Position numbers and translations under genes: made by a program | Assembly (NCBI GenBank): GCA_009731375.1 | Contig: BJOX01000153.1 | Span: forward strand, 141,692-205,691 | Length of the DNA stretch: 64,000 nucleotides | Reading direction: 5' to 3' | From: Paulinella micropora | Lineage: Eukaryota; Cercozoa; Imbricatea; Euglyphida | In this document: positions 35,122 through 44,115 of the stretch, one piece after another | Position numbering within the stretch: the first letter of the stretch is position 1 | How the letters are laid out: each line of letters opens with the position of its first letter | Notes under the pieces: model-generated | What the model was told of the DNA's origin: nothing | Seen by the model: only the letters and a program-made list of their open reading frames with translations | Databases searched by the model: none

Positions 35122-35604
35122 TCAGGCCTGGCTTTGCGTATTGCCCAATCTCTGAGTTAAGCCCGTGCCAGGCCGAGCGAGCATGTGGAACTGACGGCGA
35201 CGTTGGGGGACTACTGATGGCCGAGCCTGGCGTACGGCGGCACGGCCTCTAAATGCGTTCGACCGAGGGGCCGGACGTGTAGGAGGGTGACGTGGCTGGG
35301 CATTATGCCTGGTGCGTCGCCGTTGTCGCCGATTGTGCCTAGGTTGGGGACCAGGAGTCGTAGGAGCCACGGGTTGAGGATCGAGGTCCATAGGAGGCAC
35401 AGGCTGAGGGTCAGGATCCGTAGGGGCCACAGTAGTTACCGGGGCCGGTCTGGATCCAAACACCTGTCTGTGACGTCCTGGATGCCGGTGGTCCAACGGT
35501 TGCCGTGGGGGTGAAGCTTGCTGCTCAGGGGAGGCAGGAGGGCTAGGTGGCGGGGTCTCAGACCGGCGTCTGGACATTCGGCTGGACCTCCACATAAACA
35601 CCAT
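35122..35604 (-). CDS. element 2 gag-tail-like basic Pro/Arg frame, in frame with pol across a TGA
   Basis: An ATG at 35604 opens a 160-codon frame rich in Pro, Arg and Gln (SRRRSETPPPSPPASPEQQ; RHNRRQRRRTRHN), suited to RNA binding. It ends with QSQA and a TGA at 35122-35124. The same frame continues with QQNLERSPDSKQLRPSD into pol. A single stop between gag and pol in the same frame is the layout used by readthrough retroviruses. A nonsense mutation is the alternative. Confidence 0.5.
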   Translation of the reverse strand: MVFMWRSSRMSRRRSETPPPSPPASPEQQASPPRQPLDHRHPGRHRQVFGSRPAPVTTVAPTDPDPQPVPPMDLDPQPVAPTTPGPQPRHNRRQRRRTRHNAQPRHPPTRPAPRSNAFRGRAAVRQARPSVVPQRRRQFHMLARPGTGLTQRLGNTQSQA

Positions 35605-35619
35605 TCAGGGTGTGGGCCC

Positions 35620-38418
35620 TTACATTGGTGGACTGAGTAGGCAAAAATGCCCTTTTGGGATATCGTAGAAAAGGTGAGACATAGCTGTCATTGGGCAATC
35701 CGCAAAGCTTTGATTGTCACGTCTCAGGAGTGCCAAAAGGTTAGCAAATGTTTGCCATACATGTCGTTTGTCCTTCAGAGGAAGGATCCCATTGATGACG
35801 GCTGAGCTGTTGAACCTAGTGACGTCCAAAGAAATGGGGATAACCATACCACGATAGGTGAAGTAGTTGAGTTCGTCCACGAGCGCTGTACGTAGTCGAT
35901 GTCCGATGGCAGGGCTGATTGCCAGCACTCCAAACGTACGTAAAAGTGGTAGGGTTGACAATGTGCGGTGAGCTGAATCGCAGGATTGACCTTGACATTC
36001 GCACCAACGAGCATGTGGTCCATGGCGAGTCGCTGCTTGGAAAGCAAAGACACCGTCTGGAAAATCATGTACAGTGGCGCCGTTCTCAAAGTCAGGATGA
36101 CGTTGTGGGATCGCATTACCTGTCATAGTACCTTCGTTGACCAATGATGTCACCGTCTTCCAAATACCCAGTTTCGCTTGAGGGAGTATGTTCCCATGAA
36201 TGGTCGCCGTGGCAGCGTTGCTGTTACCGTGGGCACAGGCGTCAATGTACCATAATGCTGCCATGTATTAAGTCCTTTGAGAAGCTCAAAGCGAATATCT
36301 GTACGAAGGCGAAAAATTCCCGGAAAGACTAGAAAGGTAGTGGACTGGACTCCATGGGTTTCGATATCGTCGTTGTTGGGCGGAGGGCTCGATGACCGTC
36401 GTGTCATGGAATGAGGGGGTGAAGTCCCAGTTGTTGCGGCTGGCGTTGGCTGAGACGACGAACTACTCGATGATGATGACGAGGACGGACCATGTCCACC
36501 ATCTTTCGAGTCGTCGTCGTTGTTGTACGTCTTAACCTCCCTTGGCTTACAACCAGACGTGCGCCTTTGTAGTGACTGTGGCAACGGTGCGGCCGGTGTG
36601 GTTGGACCAATGGCCACTGATGGGTGAACTGGGGTCGCCGGTGGCTGAGCTGGGGTCGCCGGTGGCTGAGCTGGGGTCGGTGCCAACGACTGAACTGGGG
36701 CCGGTGCCAATGAGCCGGGCCGCTGGTAGCTGGGGCTTGCATCGATGAACTTGATCTAGACGACGAGCTGGACGAGGAACCGGAGCTTGACGCGGGACCA
36801 GATTCGTCATCAGGTTTCTCGGGAGAGTCGTTCAACCGGAGAGGGTTGTTGGAGGAACCTAGTGCGTCTAAGTTCGGAGATGCTGCCACGACATCGAATC
36901 CAGGGTGGATCCCCTGGTGGGGGTGTCCAATGCGATATTTTCCAGAAGTCATACCTGGTGAGAGGGTTAATCTGGAAGAGCCTGCAGGTTCTGGAACAAG
37001 CAGTTTCTCAAACCGAAGATCTAGCGTGCTCATTTTCATTTGGGTGTAGAACTGCAGGAGATTTTCCGCCGTCCTGGTATCTTTTAGGTTGATCCATCGG
37101 TAATGGGTGTGACCTACAGGTCGGTAAGTGACAAAATCATCGTCAGGATTCCAAACTTGAAAATGTGTTTGAGCATAGCTGGACGGTTTCTTACGAACAA
37201 GCAAGACTCCGTAGGGGTAGCCACGAAGGCGCTTGTCTCGGGAATACGGGTTGATGATATCTGTAGAACAGGGTACAGTATTAGGTGGATGATGTACCAC
37301 GTGGATTTCCTTGCTCAGTCTGCGACCAGTTTCGCTGGCAACGACCATAAGGAAATACTGTGCCAGATGCCATGGGACGTCATCGTAACGTATCCAACGA
37401 AAATCGTTCAAAAATGAGTTCATAACGTCTGGCTCAACAGGGCGGGCTTGCCAATTGTGTGCCTGTCTCAGGTAGGCTTGCGTGACTTTGTCATCAAGCG
37501 TGACTGTTCCTGAGACTTTTGTTATGGACGCTGTTTGGCCCATGTAGTTGGCGGGGTCAAAAAATGAACTCAAAAACAGATCATCATCCTCGTGCATGTA
37601 AAAGACTGTAAGATGACACTTGTCGAAGTAGTTGAGCGGCAAATCGACAATGCAGTCGTAGTATCTCTCGTGTATTGGGTATACACCTTCGTGAGTGCCG
37701 GAGTGGCCAAGGTCATAGTACATATCGTTGGCGACGATTTTGAGCCATATCGGGTCGTTACATGGGAGGCGATGAAAATAGTGCTGTAAGGCAAAACAAC
37801 GCTCTCTGTTGGGAGTCGAAAGACGCAACGGGTGTATGTTGTAGCCTGCGTCGTAGGGTAATACCGCAGATGATGGGATTCGGCTTTCATCAAACTACAC
37901 CATGGGAACAACACTTCTCCTCGAAGAACAGCCGCCAAAGGGGTGGGGTTGGGGTTCTCTCCCACAAGTAGACCGAGATATGAAGATCGATATCCCCATG
38001 GGCGGAGAAGGTTGTCGTAAGCCATTCCTTCCCGAAAGTATTGAACATCGCCGGTAGGTTCGACGCTAGGTCCGATCAGCGATGCAACAATGAGTTGGGC
38101 TTTGTTTCTGCCATTTTGAGTGCTGAAATGAAATATGATGGCTGTTTGTCTACTTTGGTAAAACCGTGACATCATTGCTGCTCCTTCTGGAATGTTGAAG
38201 ATGTCTTCGTACTCTTTAACCGTAGATGTGTTGCCACCACGTCGGGTCATGAGTGGAGCCGAGTTCGTACGTAGTCGGACCAGGCACATAGCCTCCGTGT
38301 TGATGACTCCAAGAGGGGTTTTTGTATTCGACAGGAGACTAAGACCATGCGTGAAGTCTTCGAAGGTCGCTGGGTTCATCTCATGCGCGTTATTCCGAGG
38401 AGGCCAATAACGTTGCAT
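35620..38418 (-). pseudogene. element 2 gag-like region, frameshifted
   Basis: One protein path can be followed through four frames: 38418-37830, 37830-about 36710, 36710-about 36270, and 36264-35620. Joins are placed where the protein sense moves (GFQ/RRLST near 37830; Ser-rich tract near 36710-36780; NTWQHYGTL versus MAALWYIDA near 36280). It has a Ser-rich low-complexity stretch and a late CECQGQSCDSAH that could be a zinc-knuckle relic. I do not recognise a domain; gag is inferred from its place before pol. Its ATG at 38418 overlaps the stop of the preceding frame as TGATG. Confidence 0.45.
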
Positions 38419-39182
38419 CAGTTTGGTGGGTCGATTTTGGTCGAAACCTTGGACAGCGTCGTCGAAGTATTGTGATTCCGCTGTATCCCATGGCGTGCTC
38501 CCTTACGATTGTCGAGGTTCCGTGTGCACGTAAATCTTGCTTTTCGAGTCTTGTTGTAGACGAGATCCAGCAATGTTTTCCCTCGAAAGATATGTTCGCA
38601 CCAAAATGGGTTTTTCAGCGAGATTGTCAAAATTCTCTCTTGGAAGAAGGGACCATTCTTTGGTTTCCAAAAGGTCGGCGGCCTTGTTCGAGGATCCATA
38701 CGAAAACCATGGTTCGGGGTCGGTTTTATCTGGAGGTCATGGCGCTCCACTCCTGGATATACAGTTGCTGTAACTGTCCTGTCCGGCCAGAGGCCTCGAT
38801 TTATAGCCAAGTGCTTAGGGATCCAGTAGCCAAGATGTCGGCAATGCGGATGGGTGCCCGTTGACATTGTCGTAGCTATTGTCGGAAAGTAAGTGGCGAA
38901 GATGTCTCGGACAGTGTATAATTCGTGGTCCATGCCTGGAGAGCCGCTGCCGTCGTGTTTAGCAAGGCGTTCCAGCTTTTGTCCTGGTAGTTGCGTAAAG
39001 CCCGTAAATCCACTCTGACAGTCGTTTCGTGTCGGAGCGACCTTGACGTAACGAACAGGCGGAGAGGGTAACGGTGATGGGTCCAACGGGGACATCGGGC
39101 ACTTCGCTGCCAATTGTGTTGGCGGGCCTAGGAGGGTGCGGTCTTCGACGGTAGGGATTCGCGCCCTGAAGGTGTCGAGCAT
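38418..39182 (-). CDS. element 2 first frame, unknown
   Basis: A 254-codon frame from an ATG at 39182 to a TGA that overlaps the next ATG (TGATG at 38416-38420). It is Pro/Thr/Arg-rich with conserved-looking Trp and Cys residues (HPHCRHLGYWIPKHL; NPFWCEHIFRGKTLLD). No family recognised. The upstream bases join the GNAT gene, so the true 5' end may be lost. Confidence 0.4.
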   Translation of the reverse strand: MLDTFRARIPTVEDRTLLGPPTQLAAKCPMSPLDPSPLPSPPVRYVKVAPTRNDCQSGFTGFTQLPGQKLERLAKHDGSGSPGMDHELYTVRDIFATYFPTIATTMSTGTHPHCRHLGYWIPKHLAINRGLWPDRTVTATVYPGVERHDLQIKPTPNHGFRMDPRTRPPTFWKPKNGPFFQERILTISLKNPFWCEHIFRGKTLLDLVYNKTRKARFTCTRNLDNRKGARHGIQRNHNTSTTLSKVSTKIDPPN

Positions 39183-39204
39183 CCGAGACGCAGTAAGAGG
39201 GGCA

Positions 39205-39679
39205 GCGATGTCTCACGCCTCAGCTGGTAACGCATGGCTACTTCGTGCACAGCTCCCAGCAGGGGCTGGAAGCCCTGGCGACGCCAAAAACGCATCACGG
39301 CCGCCGAATGGCTGTGCAGGTACACAAATCCGGCGTCGGTATACTGTTCTAGCTGCGCTAGCAGCTCGCGACAAAACCTGCTGCCGACGCCCTGGCCTCG
39401 GTAGCGCGGGTGAACTTCGAACGAATGCACGTAAACCGCGCGGCTGCTGCGTGACTCCAGCTCCGGCGGGCGTTCATCCTCCGGACGCGTGCACAGCGCC
39501 AGCCCCACAAGCTGTTTGTCTTCTGTTTGCTCGTACACAAACAGCAGGTTTGCCTTCGGATTCTTCAGGTACTGCCAGTTGTGTTTGCACAGCATCCCGC
39601 CGCCGACCCATACCAACTCGCGCAGCGCCTGAGCATCATCCGGCGTGGCCCGTCGCGCGCGGCATTCCCCTACCACCAC
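39205..39679 (-). CDS. GNAT-family N-acetyltransferase
   Basis: The frame opens without ATG (GTG at 39679), beginning CRARRATPDDAQALRELVW, a typical GNAT N-terminus. Motif A is clear at about residues 71-95 (EVHPRYRGQGVGSRFCRELL, the acetyl-CoA pyrophosphate loop RGQGVGS). A C-terminal SAAVMRFWRRQGFQPL matches motif B. Conserved sense fades after VAMRYQLRR, where retroelement sequence begins at about 39205, so the last residues may be chimeric. It transfers acetyl groups from acetyl-CoA to an unknown amine. The stop of the preceding frame lies 3 bases upstream in another phase, so the two may be one fused protein broken by a frameshift. Confidence 0.75.
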
Positions 39680-39681
39680 CG

Positions 39682-40290
39682 CTACTTCCTTCGCGGCCGC
39701 CGCGCCGGCCTCCCCAAAAAGACTGCTTCCGGAGCTTCTGCGGCGGTCTCCTCGGGGAGGTCCACTGGGGCTTCTTCGGGGGATGGGCAGCGGGGGGGGC
39801 GCTCGTCCACAGGTACCGGCAACACCCGCAAATAGCTCTCGCAGCTGTCCGAGTATAGGTTGTTTGTCCGCCGCCAGCCCTCGGGCGGCCTGCCTGATCC
39901 TGGGTAGCTCACAAAGCCCACATACTGTGCATCGCCGCGGTATACCTCCAGGTGATCCATCTCAGCGTCTGCCGCCACCCCCGCACCCCGCTGGAAGGCC
40001 AGTGGCAGCGGCGTTTTGACCGTGCGCGTCAGGCCGTAGTCGTGGACGAGGCCGTTCCGCGCAGCTAGGACCGACGGCGGCGGGACGTATCCTGGGGTCG
40101 CACGGAATACTCCCCAGTAGCTAGAGTAAAAGAGCGCATCGTGTTCAGTCAGCTCCGACCAGCGGGGGCAGGTGCAGCAGCCCGCGTAGTTCCTGCTCTG
40201 CCGGCCGTACAGGCAAAAGTTGCAGTGCACAGACTTATCGTTCGTGGCCGCGACGGCGTCGATGGGCCTTTTTTTCCTTGGAGCCGACCC
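39682..40290 (-). CDS. Cys-rich hypothetical protein, possibly fused to the GNAT
   Basis: Open from a TGA/TAA boundary at about 40291 to TAG at 39682. No ATG is present; the GTG at 40230 is a candidate start. The first part has Cys pairs (CNFCLYG, CCTCPRW) that could bind zinc, preceded by a basic APRKKRPID stretch. The middle reads YVGFVSYPGSGRPPEGW and DSCESYLRVLPVPVD; the end is Glu/Pro/Ala-rich. Unknown family. Confidence 0.45.
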   Translation of the reverse strand, partial: GSAPRKKRPIDAVAATNDKSVHCNFCLYGRQSRNYAGCCTCPRWSELTEHDALFYSSYWGVFRATPGYVPPPSVLAARNGLVHDYGLTRTVKTPLPLAFQRGAGVAADAEMDHLEVYRGDAQYVGFVSYPGSGRPPEGWRRTNNLYSDSCESYLRVLPVPVDERPPRCPSPEEAPVDLPEETAAEAPEAVFLGRPARRPRRK

Positions 40291-40347
40291 TTACATTTCT
40301 TTGGACAGCCTTGTTGGTACAAGGCTGAAAGACGCAGGAGAAGGGGG

Positions 40348-40352
40348 GTGGG

Positions 40353-40443
<91 letters not shown>

Positions 40444-40485
40444 NNNNNNNNNNGGGGGGGGGGGGGGCCCCCCCCCCCCCCCCCC
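40348..40485. repeat. poly-C / gap / poly-G / poly-C tract
   Basis: About 94 C (40349-40442), a 10-N gap (40444-40453), about 14 G then about 18 C. The G-to-C inversion predicts strong foldback, which would explain failed assembly. Confidence 0.95.
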
Positions 40486-40530
40486 CTGGCCACTCCCCTC
40501 CCACCCCCCCGCCGCCCCCCTTTCCCCCTT

Positions 40531-40554
40531 CCCAGCCCGCGCGAGCGGGCTGGG
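40531..40554. other. perfect GC hairpin, 10-bp stem, GCGA loop
   Basis: CCCAGCCCGC pairs with GCGGGCTGGG. It lies just right of the poly-C tract and shares the AGCCCGC/GCGGGCT stem with hairpins at 47342, 61083 and 62276. Confidence 0.9.
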
Positions 40555-40771
40555 GGGGCTGCAATAGAAACTTGAAAGGAGAAGAGGGGCAAACTTAATT
40601 GCTATTGTAAACCCAACCGGTGACGAGAACCTGGAGTGGGATCGAACGGGCCTTCGCAGCAACTCGACAGACGACGCTGACATTCCCAAGAAACAAGTGT
40701 TTATAAGCACTGAGTACCCCGGACTCCTCACACGTCTGCACTGACTGATTGCGGGGCAAGAGATAACAACC

Positions 40772-41749
40772 TTGGCCCACGGGGCTGAACACGTAGTCTT
40801 GTTTCATGACATAGAAAAGATAGTATATAGACTGCGCGTCGAAATCGCAAAGCCGAGGAAAACCTGCAGAGAAAGAAATGTTCTGGCGTGTGAGTCCGGG
40901 TTCTATTGCCAAGCCCTCGAGGCTATGCGCTCTGACTGTTGGGCTCTTTCCGATCGGAAAGTGGCAGTCGATTGTAAAAGATTTGGGTACCTGTGTACCG
41001 AGGCAGGTGTTCAAAACCCTGAACGCCTCGGAACGGCAAACGCGGAGTATACGTTTGAAGCTGAAAAAAGGCTTTTGCTCTTTATTAGTAATTTGCTAAA
41101 CCAGACGAGCAGCCAAGGTTTGCTGCAGAGGTTTAATGAAGTGCTATACGATAACGGAAAGAGCCCAAGAGGAATCGTGATCCAGGAAATGGCCATGTAC
41201 GAGCAGCTTAACATGGGTGTGCGCCTGAAGGAAGACTTCCGTAGTCGCGGTGGTACTAGTATTTGGGACTGGAGGGGTGACGACGTGACTGACAGTAGTG
41301 CCATGCTGATCAGCTGCTTAAAAGGAGTCTTGGCTTGCATCCGGGGCTTGGTTACGTACACCCGCCAGACCTCGGCTGCCACCCAGCAGCAGCCAGCCCC
41401 TACCCTTGTCTGGTTGGACATCCATGCCAGAAACATGGTTCAGAAAACGGACAAGAAGGGAGAAAATGTCGCTTATCGCTTCATTGACATAGACATGCCC
41501 TTCTTGATTGACGACAAAGGCTCGACGATCTTTTTTCAAAAGAGCATGCATCTCTACCCGTTGCCTGCCGAGCTGCAAAGCGCAACAAACCTGGACAGCG
41601 TCGTGATTATGCACTACCTGCTCTTCCTATGTAACACCTTTAGCGGTAGCGCTCTGGTACGGGGCATGCGTGGCATCTTGTTTAACCCCCTGTCTGGCTA
41701 CAACGACGACCGAGTCTGCGAGGCCCTGAAAGTCATGATGCCGCAGTGA
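40772..41749 (+). CDS. protein-kinase-like protein, divergent
   Basis: The frame (TTG at 40772; no early ATG, so the start is uncertain) runs 325 codons to TGA at 41747-41749. The segment WLDIHARNMVQKT resembles the kinase catalytic loop HxDxxxxN with the first His replaced by Trp, and YRFIDIDMPFLIDD 20 residues later resembles a DFG-like metal-binding site (DID). VIQEMAMYEQL upstream could supply the helix C Glu. No Gly-rich loop is obvious. This pattern fits atypical or viral kinases and some pseudokinases. Substrate unknown. The next frame begins on its stop (GTGA). Confidence 0.45.
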   Translation: MAHGAEHVVLFHDIEKIVYRLRVEIAKPRKTCRERNVLACESGFYCQALEAMRSDCWALSDRKVAVDCKRFGYLCTEAGVQNPERLGTANAEYTFEAEKRLLLFISNLLNQTSSQGLLQRFNEVLYDNGKSPRGIVIQEMAMYEQLNMGVRLKEDFRSRGGTSIWDWRGDDVTDSSAMLISCLKGVLACIRGLVTYTRQTSAATQQQPAPTLVWLDIHARNMVQKTDKKGENVAYRFIDIDMPFLIDDKGSTIFFQKSMHLYPLPAELQSATNLDSVVIMHYLLFLCNTFSGSALVRGMRGILFNPLSGYNDDRVCEALKVMMPQ

Positions 41750-42192
41750 GATTGGTTGTAGCCAAACACTTGAATTTCTCGGTATTGCCGCCGCTTTCAA
41801 ATTTTCAGTCGAAGACCATCTACTCGTGCGTCTATGTGTATTATGTGTTGCGGAGGCTGGTTGGCTGCCGCAGGTGCGGTTCGACCCAGCGGGTGTCTCA
41901 GGCAAATAAAGGCGGCGAGAGCGTGGTGGCCGGCTTGCAAAACTTTTACTCGTCGGTGGTGACTAATAGCGAAACTCAGAGTTACCGAGACATTGTCATA
42001 GCATATAGAAAACAAAACCAACAGGCTTTTCCAGCACAGGGCGACAGCAGGCGTTATGCAGAACTGTATCAATCCTTTCTAGCATGGCTAAAACAGTACC
42101 CACAGGCTTTTGCTGTGGCAGATGATTTGGGAAAGAAGGGCCTGTTTGGTTGTCAGCTCCGTGACTCAGGAATGGACGATTGCGACGAATAA
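41746..42192 (+). CDS. hypothetical protein downstream of the kinase-like gene
   Basis: 148 codons from a GTG overlapping the preceding TGA, to TAA at 42190-42192. It has a hydrophobic segment (SCVYVYYVLRRLVGC) and a Gln/Tyr-rich soluble end (YAELYQSFLAWLKQYPQAF). No ATG lies near the start, so it may be the frameshifted C-terminus of the kinase-like gene. AATAAA overlaps its stop and a hairpin follows 17 bases later. Confidence 0.4.
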   Translation: MRLVVAKHLNFSVLPPLSNFQSKTIYSCVYVYYVLRRLVGCRRCGSTQRVSQANKGGESVVAGLQNFYSSVVTNSETQSYRDIVIAYRKQNQQAFPAQGDSRRYAELYQSFLAWLKQYPQAFAVADDLGKKGLFGCQLRDSGMDDCDE

Positions 42193-42235
42193 ATAAAAAA
42201 GAAAAAGGCGCGCCGACCTGCCATGGTCGGGCGCG
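42188..42235 (+). terminator. AATAAA plus imperfect hairpin at a gene 3' end
   Basis: AATAAATAAA at 42188-42197 overlaps the TAA stop. A hairpin follows: CGCGCCGACC (42209-42218) with GGTCGGGCGCG (42225-42235), one bulged base, TGCCAT loop. Confidence 0.6.
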
Positions 42236-42292
42236 GAAAAGCTGCTGGGGGGGGGGCAGGCCCAAGCACTGGCTCAACAGATTCATCGTGTG

Positions 42293-42835
42293 CTAGACAC
42301 AGAGGGCCGCCGCGCTCGTGCGGGCTGGCGCGATGCCTTGGAGTGTGTGGCAGCGCTGCACGTGGTTTGCTAGCATGGCTGCGTCCTTGCAGTGCGTACC
42401 ACACGGGAAGCCGTCTTGTTCGGTTTCGTTCTTGACTATGCTAAACGCGACGAAGCTGCACACGTGCTGCCAGCCGGTGCAACCGCTGTGCATTCTCTCG
42501 TGCCTTGTAAGGTTACCAGAGCTCACAAAGCGTCCATCGCACGTCTTGCAAAAAAAAGGTTTTTCGCCCGTGTGCGTGCGCTGATGTTGGACTAAGGCGT
42601 GGGAGGTCCTAAAGCGGCTGTCGCATGTTTGACAAACAAAAGGCCTCTCGCCCGTGTGTGTGAGCGTGTGAACTGTGAGGTTGCTAGCCTGCGCAAAACG
42701 TCTGCCACAAAATGTACAAGGAAAGGGCTTCTCGCCCGTGTGCGTGCGCTTGTGAACTGCCAGGTTACTAGCTCGCGTAAGCGTCTTGTCGCAATATTCA
42801 CACACGTAAGATTTCCGGGTCTTTGCGGGGGGCAT
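42293..42835 (-). CDS. C2H2 zinc-finger protein, four canonical fingers
   Basis: I choose the ATG at 42835 (MPPAKTRKSYVCEYC); open frame upstream is mostly a poly-Gly artefact. Four fingers follow with TGEKPF or TGERPF linkers, all with C-X2-C and H-X3-H. Helix residues -1 to 6 read RASNLAV, QASNLTV, TSHALVQ and SSGNLTR. Asn at position 3 in fingers 1, 2 and 4 usually reads adenine in the middle of a triplet, so an A-containing site is expected (inference). A degenerate fifth finger may lie near FPCGTHCKDAAMLANHVQRC. The stop TAG is at 42293. It probably acts in the nucleus as a DNA-binding regulator. The TGEKP linker is typical of animal-type proteins. Confidence 0.85.
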   Translation of the reverse strand: MPPAKTRKSYVCEYCDKTLTRASNLAVHKRTHTGEKPFPCTFCGRRFAQASNLTVHTLTHTGERPFVCQTCDSRFRTSHALVQHQRTHTGEKPFFCKTCDGRFVSSGNLTRHERMHSGCTGWQHVCSFVAFSIVKNETEQDGFPCGTHCKDAAMLANHVQRCHTLQGIAPARTSAAALCV

Positions 42836-43196
42836 GCGACGGGCCTTTGAGGTGATGGGCCACGTGGCAACCACCAATTTAGTCACGCGCGTCCCCCCCC
42901 CCCCCCCCCCCCCACTTTTTTTTTTTTTTCTTCGGATTTCTTCCTTGCCGGCATTCGGGGCCAGAAGGAGTAAAACCTTGTGCATGATAGTCATGAGCTA
43001 CCAGATTCTATTTCTTACCCAAATAATATTCCCACTCAAATCCTTACGAGTGGAAAAAATTGTATGCCAAATCTTGATACCTCTTCCATTTTATCTCTTC
43101 GGCTTCCCACTCAGCTCTATGAGTGGCAAGTATTTTATTAAGCTTAAAACAGTGATCTGTGATTGCGTAATACAGTACGGTAGATAAATTGTTAAT

Positions 43197-43223
43197 NNNN
43201 NNNNNNGGGGGGGGGGGGGGGCA
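43197..43223. other. 10-N gap followed by poly-G
   Basis: Gap 43197-43206 then about 16 G. 42836-43196 has a C-run (42893-42913) and T-run (42917-42930) and no supported gene. Confidence 0.95.
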
Positions 43224-43274
43224 CATCTTGCGCGGGTTGCTACCTTCTTATTTTTTAAAAAAAAGAAAGAATTT

Positions 43275-43916
43275 ATGTTGCTTCTCCGCTGGCTGCTGCT
43301 GTTGCATGCTGTAACGGCAAAGACAAGCTGGAGTGATCTCCAAACAATACACGTGCCAACACATGCAAAGATACTATTCTTGAATGTGAAGGTTACGCGC
43401 AGTGGCAAACACGGCACAACCCAAGATCATCATCTAACTGCCTGGTCCAACCCCGGGCTTGCTACGATTTACGTCTGGGCAGAGTCACCCTGTGGTACGT
43501 GGACATGGAACGAGTCGCAACATACACTGCGTGCACGGATGGCTACAATGAGTGAATGCAGCTCAAGTGAGATAAAAAAGCTAGACTGCTACGAAGCCAC
43601 GCTGACACAAATCTGCGACGGGCCTTTGGTGTGGTGGGCCACGTGTGAATTACAAATGACTAACTGCTCGGACGAGATACGCAACCAGACGCAACAGTGC
43701 GTAATGACATACGAGTTGGGCGTCACACCATTGAATGTAGAACTATATAAAGGATTCCTGATTGTTGGTTTTCTAGCAGTGGGCTGGGTTTTCGCCTGCG
43801 TGGTAGCATTGTCTTATATGGCCATCACCGAATTTGAAGGACCCGCCATGGATTGGGTCCCGAAGTTCATGTTGTGCAGTTTTGGGTTGGCCTTCATATT
43901 CGCCCTTGTCTGCTGA
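43275..43916 (+). CDS. secreted/membrane glycoprotein with two C-terminal membrane segments
   Basis: ATG at 43275 follows an A-rich leader. Residues 1-16 are a good signal peptide (MLLLRWLLLLHAVTAK). The ectodomain to about residue 155 has eight or more Cys and potential N-glycosylation sites (NES, NCS, NQT). Two hydrophobic segments follow: about 158-182 (GFLIVGFLAVGWVFACVVAL) and about 196-213 (KFMLCSFGLAFIFALVC). The TGA at 43914-43916 falls inside the second segment; the frame continues FLAAAMLSARVNIVHLQ... to TAA at 44007-44009, which would complete the helix. Alternatively TTTCTTGCAG at 43917-43926 is a splice acceptor and GTAAGT at 44006 a donor. Confidence 0.55.
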   Translation: MLLLRWLLLLHAVTAKTSWSDLQTIHVPTHAKILFLNVKVTRSGKHGTTQDHHLTAWSNPGLATIYVWAESPCGTWTWNESQHTLRARMATMSECSSSEIKKLDCYEATLTQICDGPLVWWATCELQMTNCSDEIRNQTQQCVMTYELGVTPLNVELYKGFLIVGFLAVGWVFACVVALSYMAITEFEGPAMDWVPKFMLCSFGLAFIFALVC

Positions 43917-44053
43917 TTTCTTGCAGCGGCGATGTTGTCCGCCCGGGTCAACATTGTGCATTTACAAAAGCCTTGGCAGCCGTGGAATCTGACTGTGCCA
44001 GCGGCGTAAGTACGCTGCGGAGGCTAAAAAGAGGGGCATCTAGTTGAGTACAC

Positions 44054-44055
<2 letters not shown>

Positions 44056-44084
<29 letters not shown>

Positions 44085-44093
44085 TTTAATAAA
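44056..44093. repeat. (TA)n tract ending in AATAAA
   Basis: About 15 TA units (44056-44085), then AATAAA at 44088-44093, a likely polyadenylation signal for the plus-strand membrane protein gene. Confidence 0.7.
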
Positions 44094-44098
44094 TTGTC

Positions 44099-44115
44099 CT
44101 AGTATTCCATACTAG
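44099..44115. terminator. palindrome overlapping the stop codon of the 44112-45350 gene
   Basis: CTAGTAT pairs perfectly with ATACTAG around a TCC loop. The minus-strand stop TAG (44114-44112) lies inside the right arm. Confidence 0.65.

Larger units (their letters stand above)
29600..39205 (-). mobile_element. Ty3/Gypsy-type LTR retrotransposon 2
   Basis: Minus-strand order: long gag-like region with frameshifts (39182-35620), a basic Pro-rich frame (35604-35122), an in-frame TGA, then RT, RNase H and integrase (35016-31630), then a small overlapping frame (31630-31168). Integrase after RNase H is the Ty3/Gypsy order. LTRs were not located, so ends are approximate; the 5' end meets the GC-rich region at about 39205. 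Confidence 0.75.

Noticed and set aside
32560-35155. Plus-strand frames opposite element 2 pol
   Set aside because: Antisense shadows; the minus strand carries all RT, RNase H and integrase motifs.
39136-39858. Plus-strand 240-codon frame opposite the GNAT gene
   Set aside because: The minus strand encodes clear GNAT motifs; the plus frame is an antisense shadow in GC-rich DNA.
40140-40731. Poly-Pro and poly-Gly frames around 40350-40500
   Set aside because: Homopolymer and gap artefacts.
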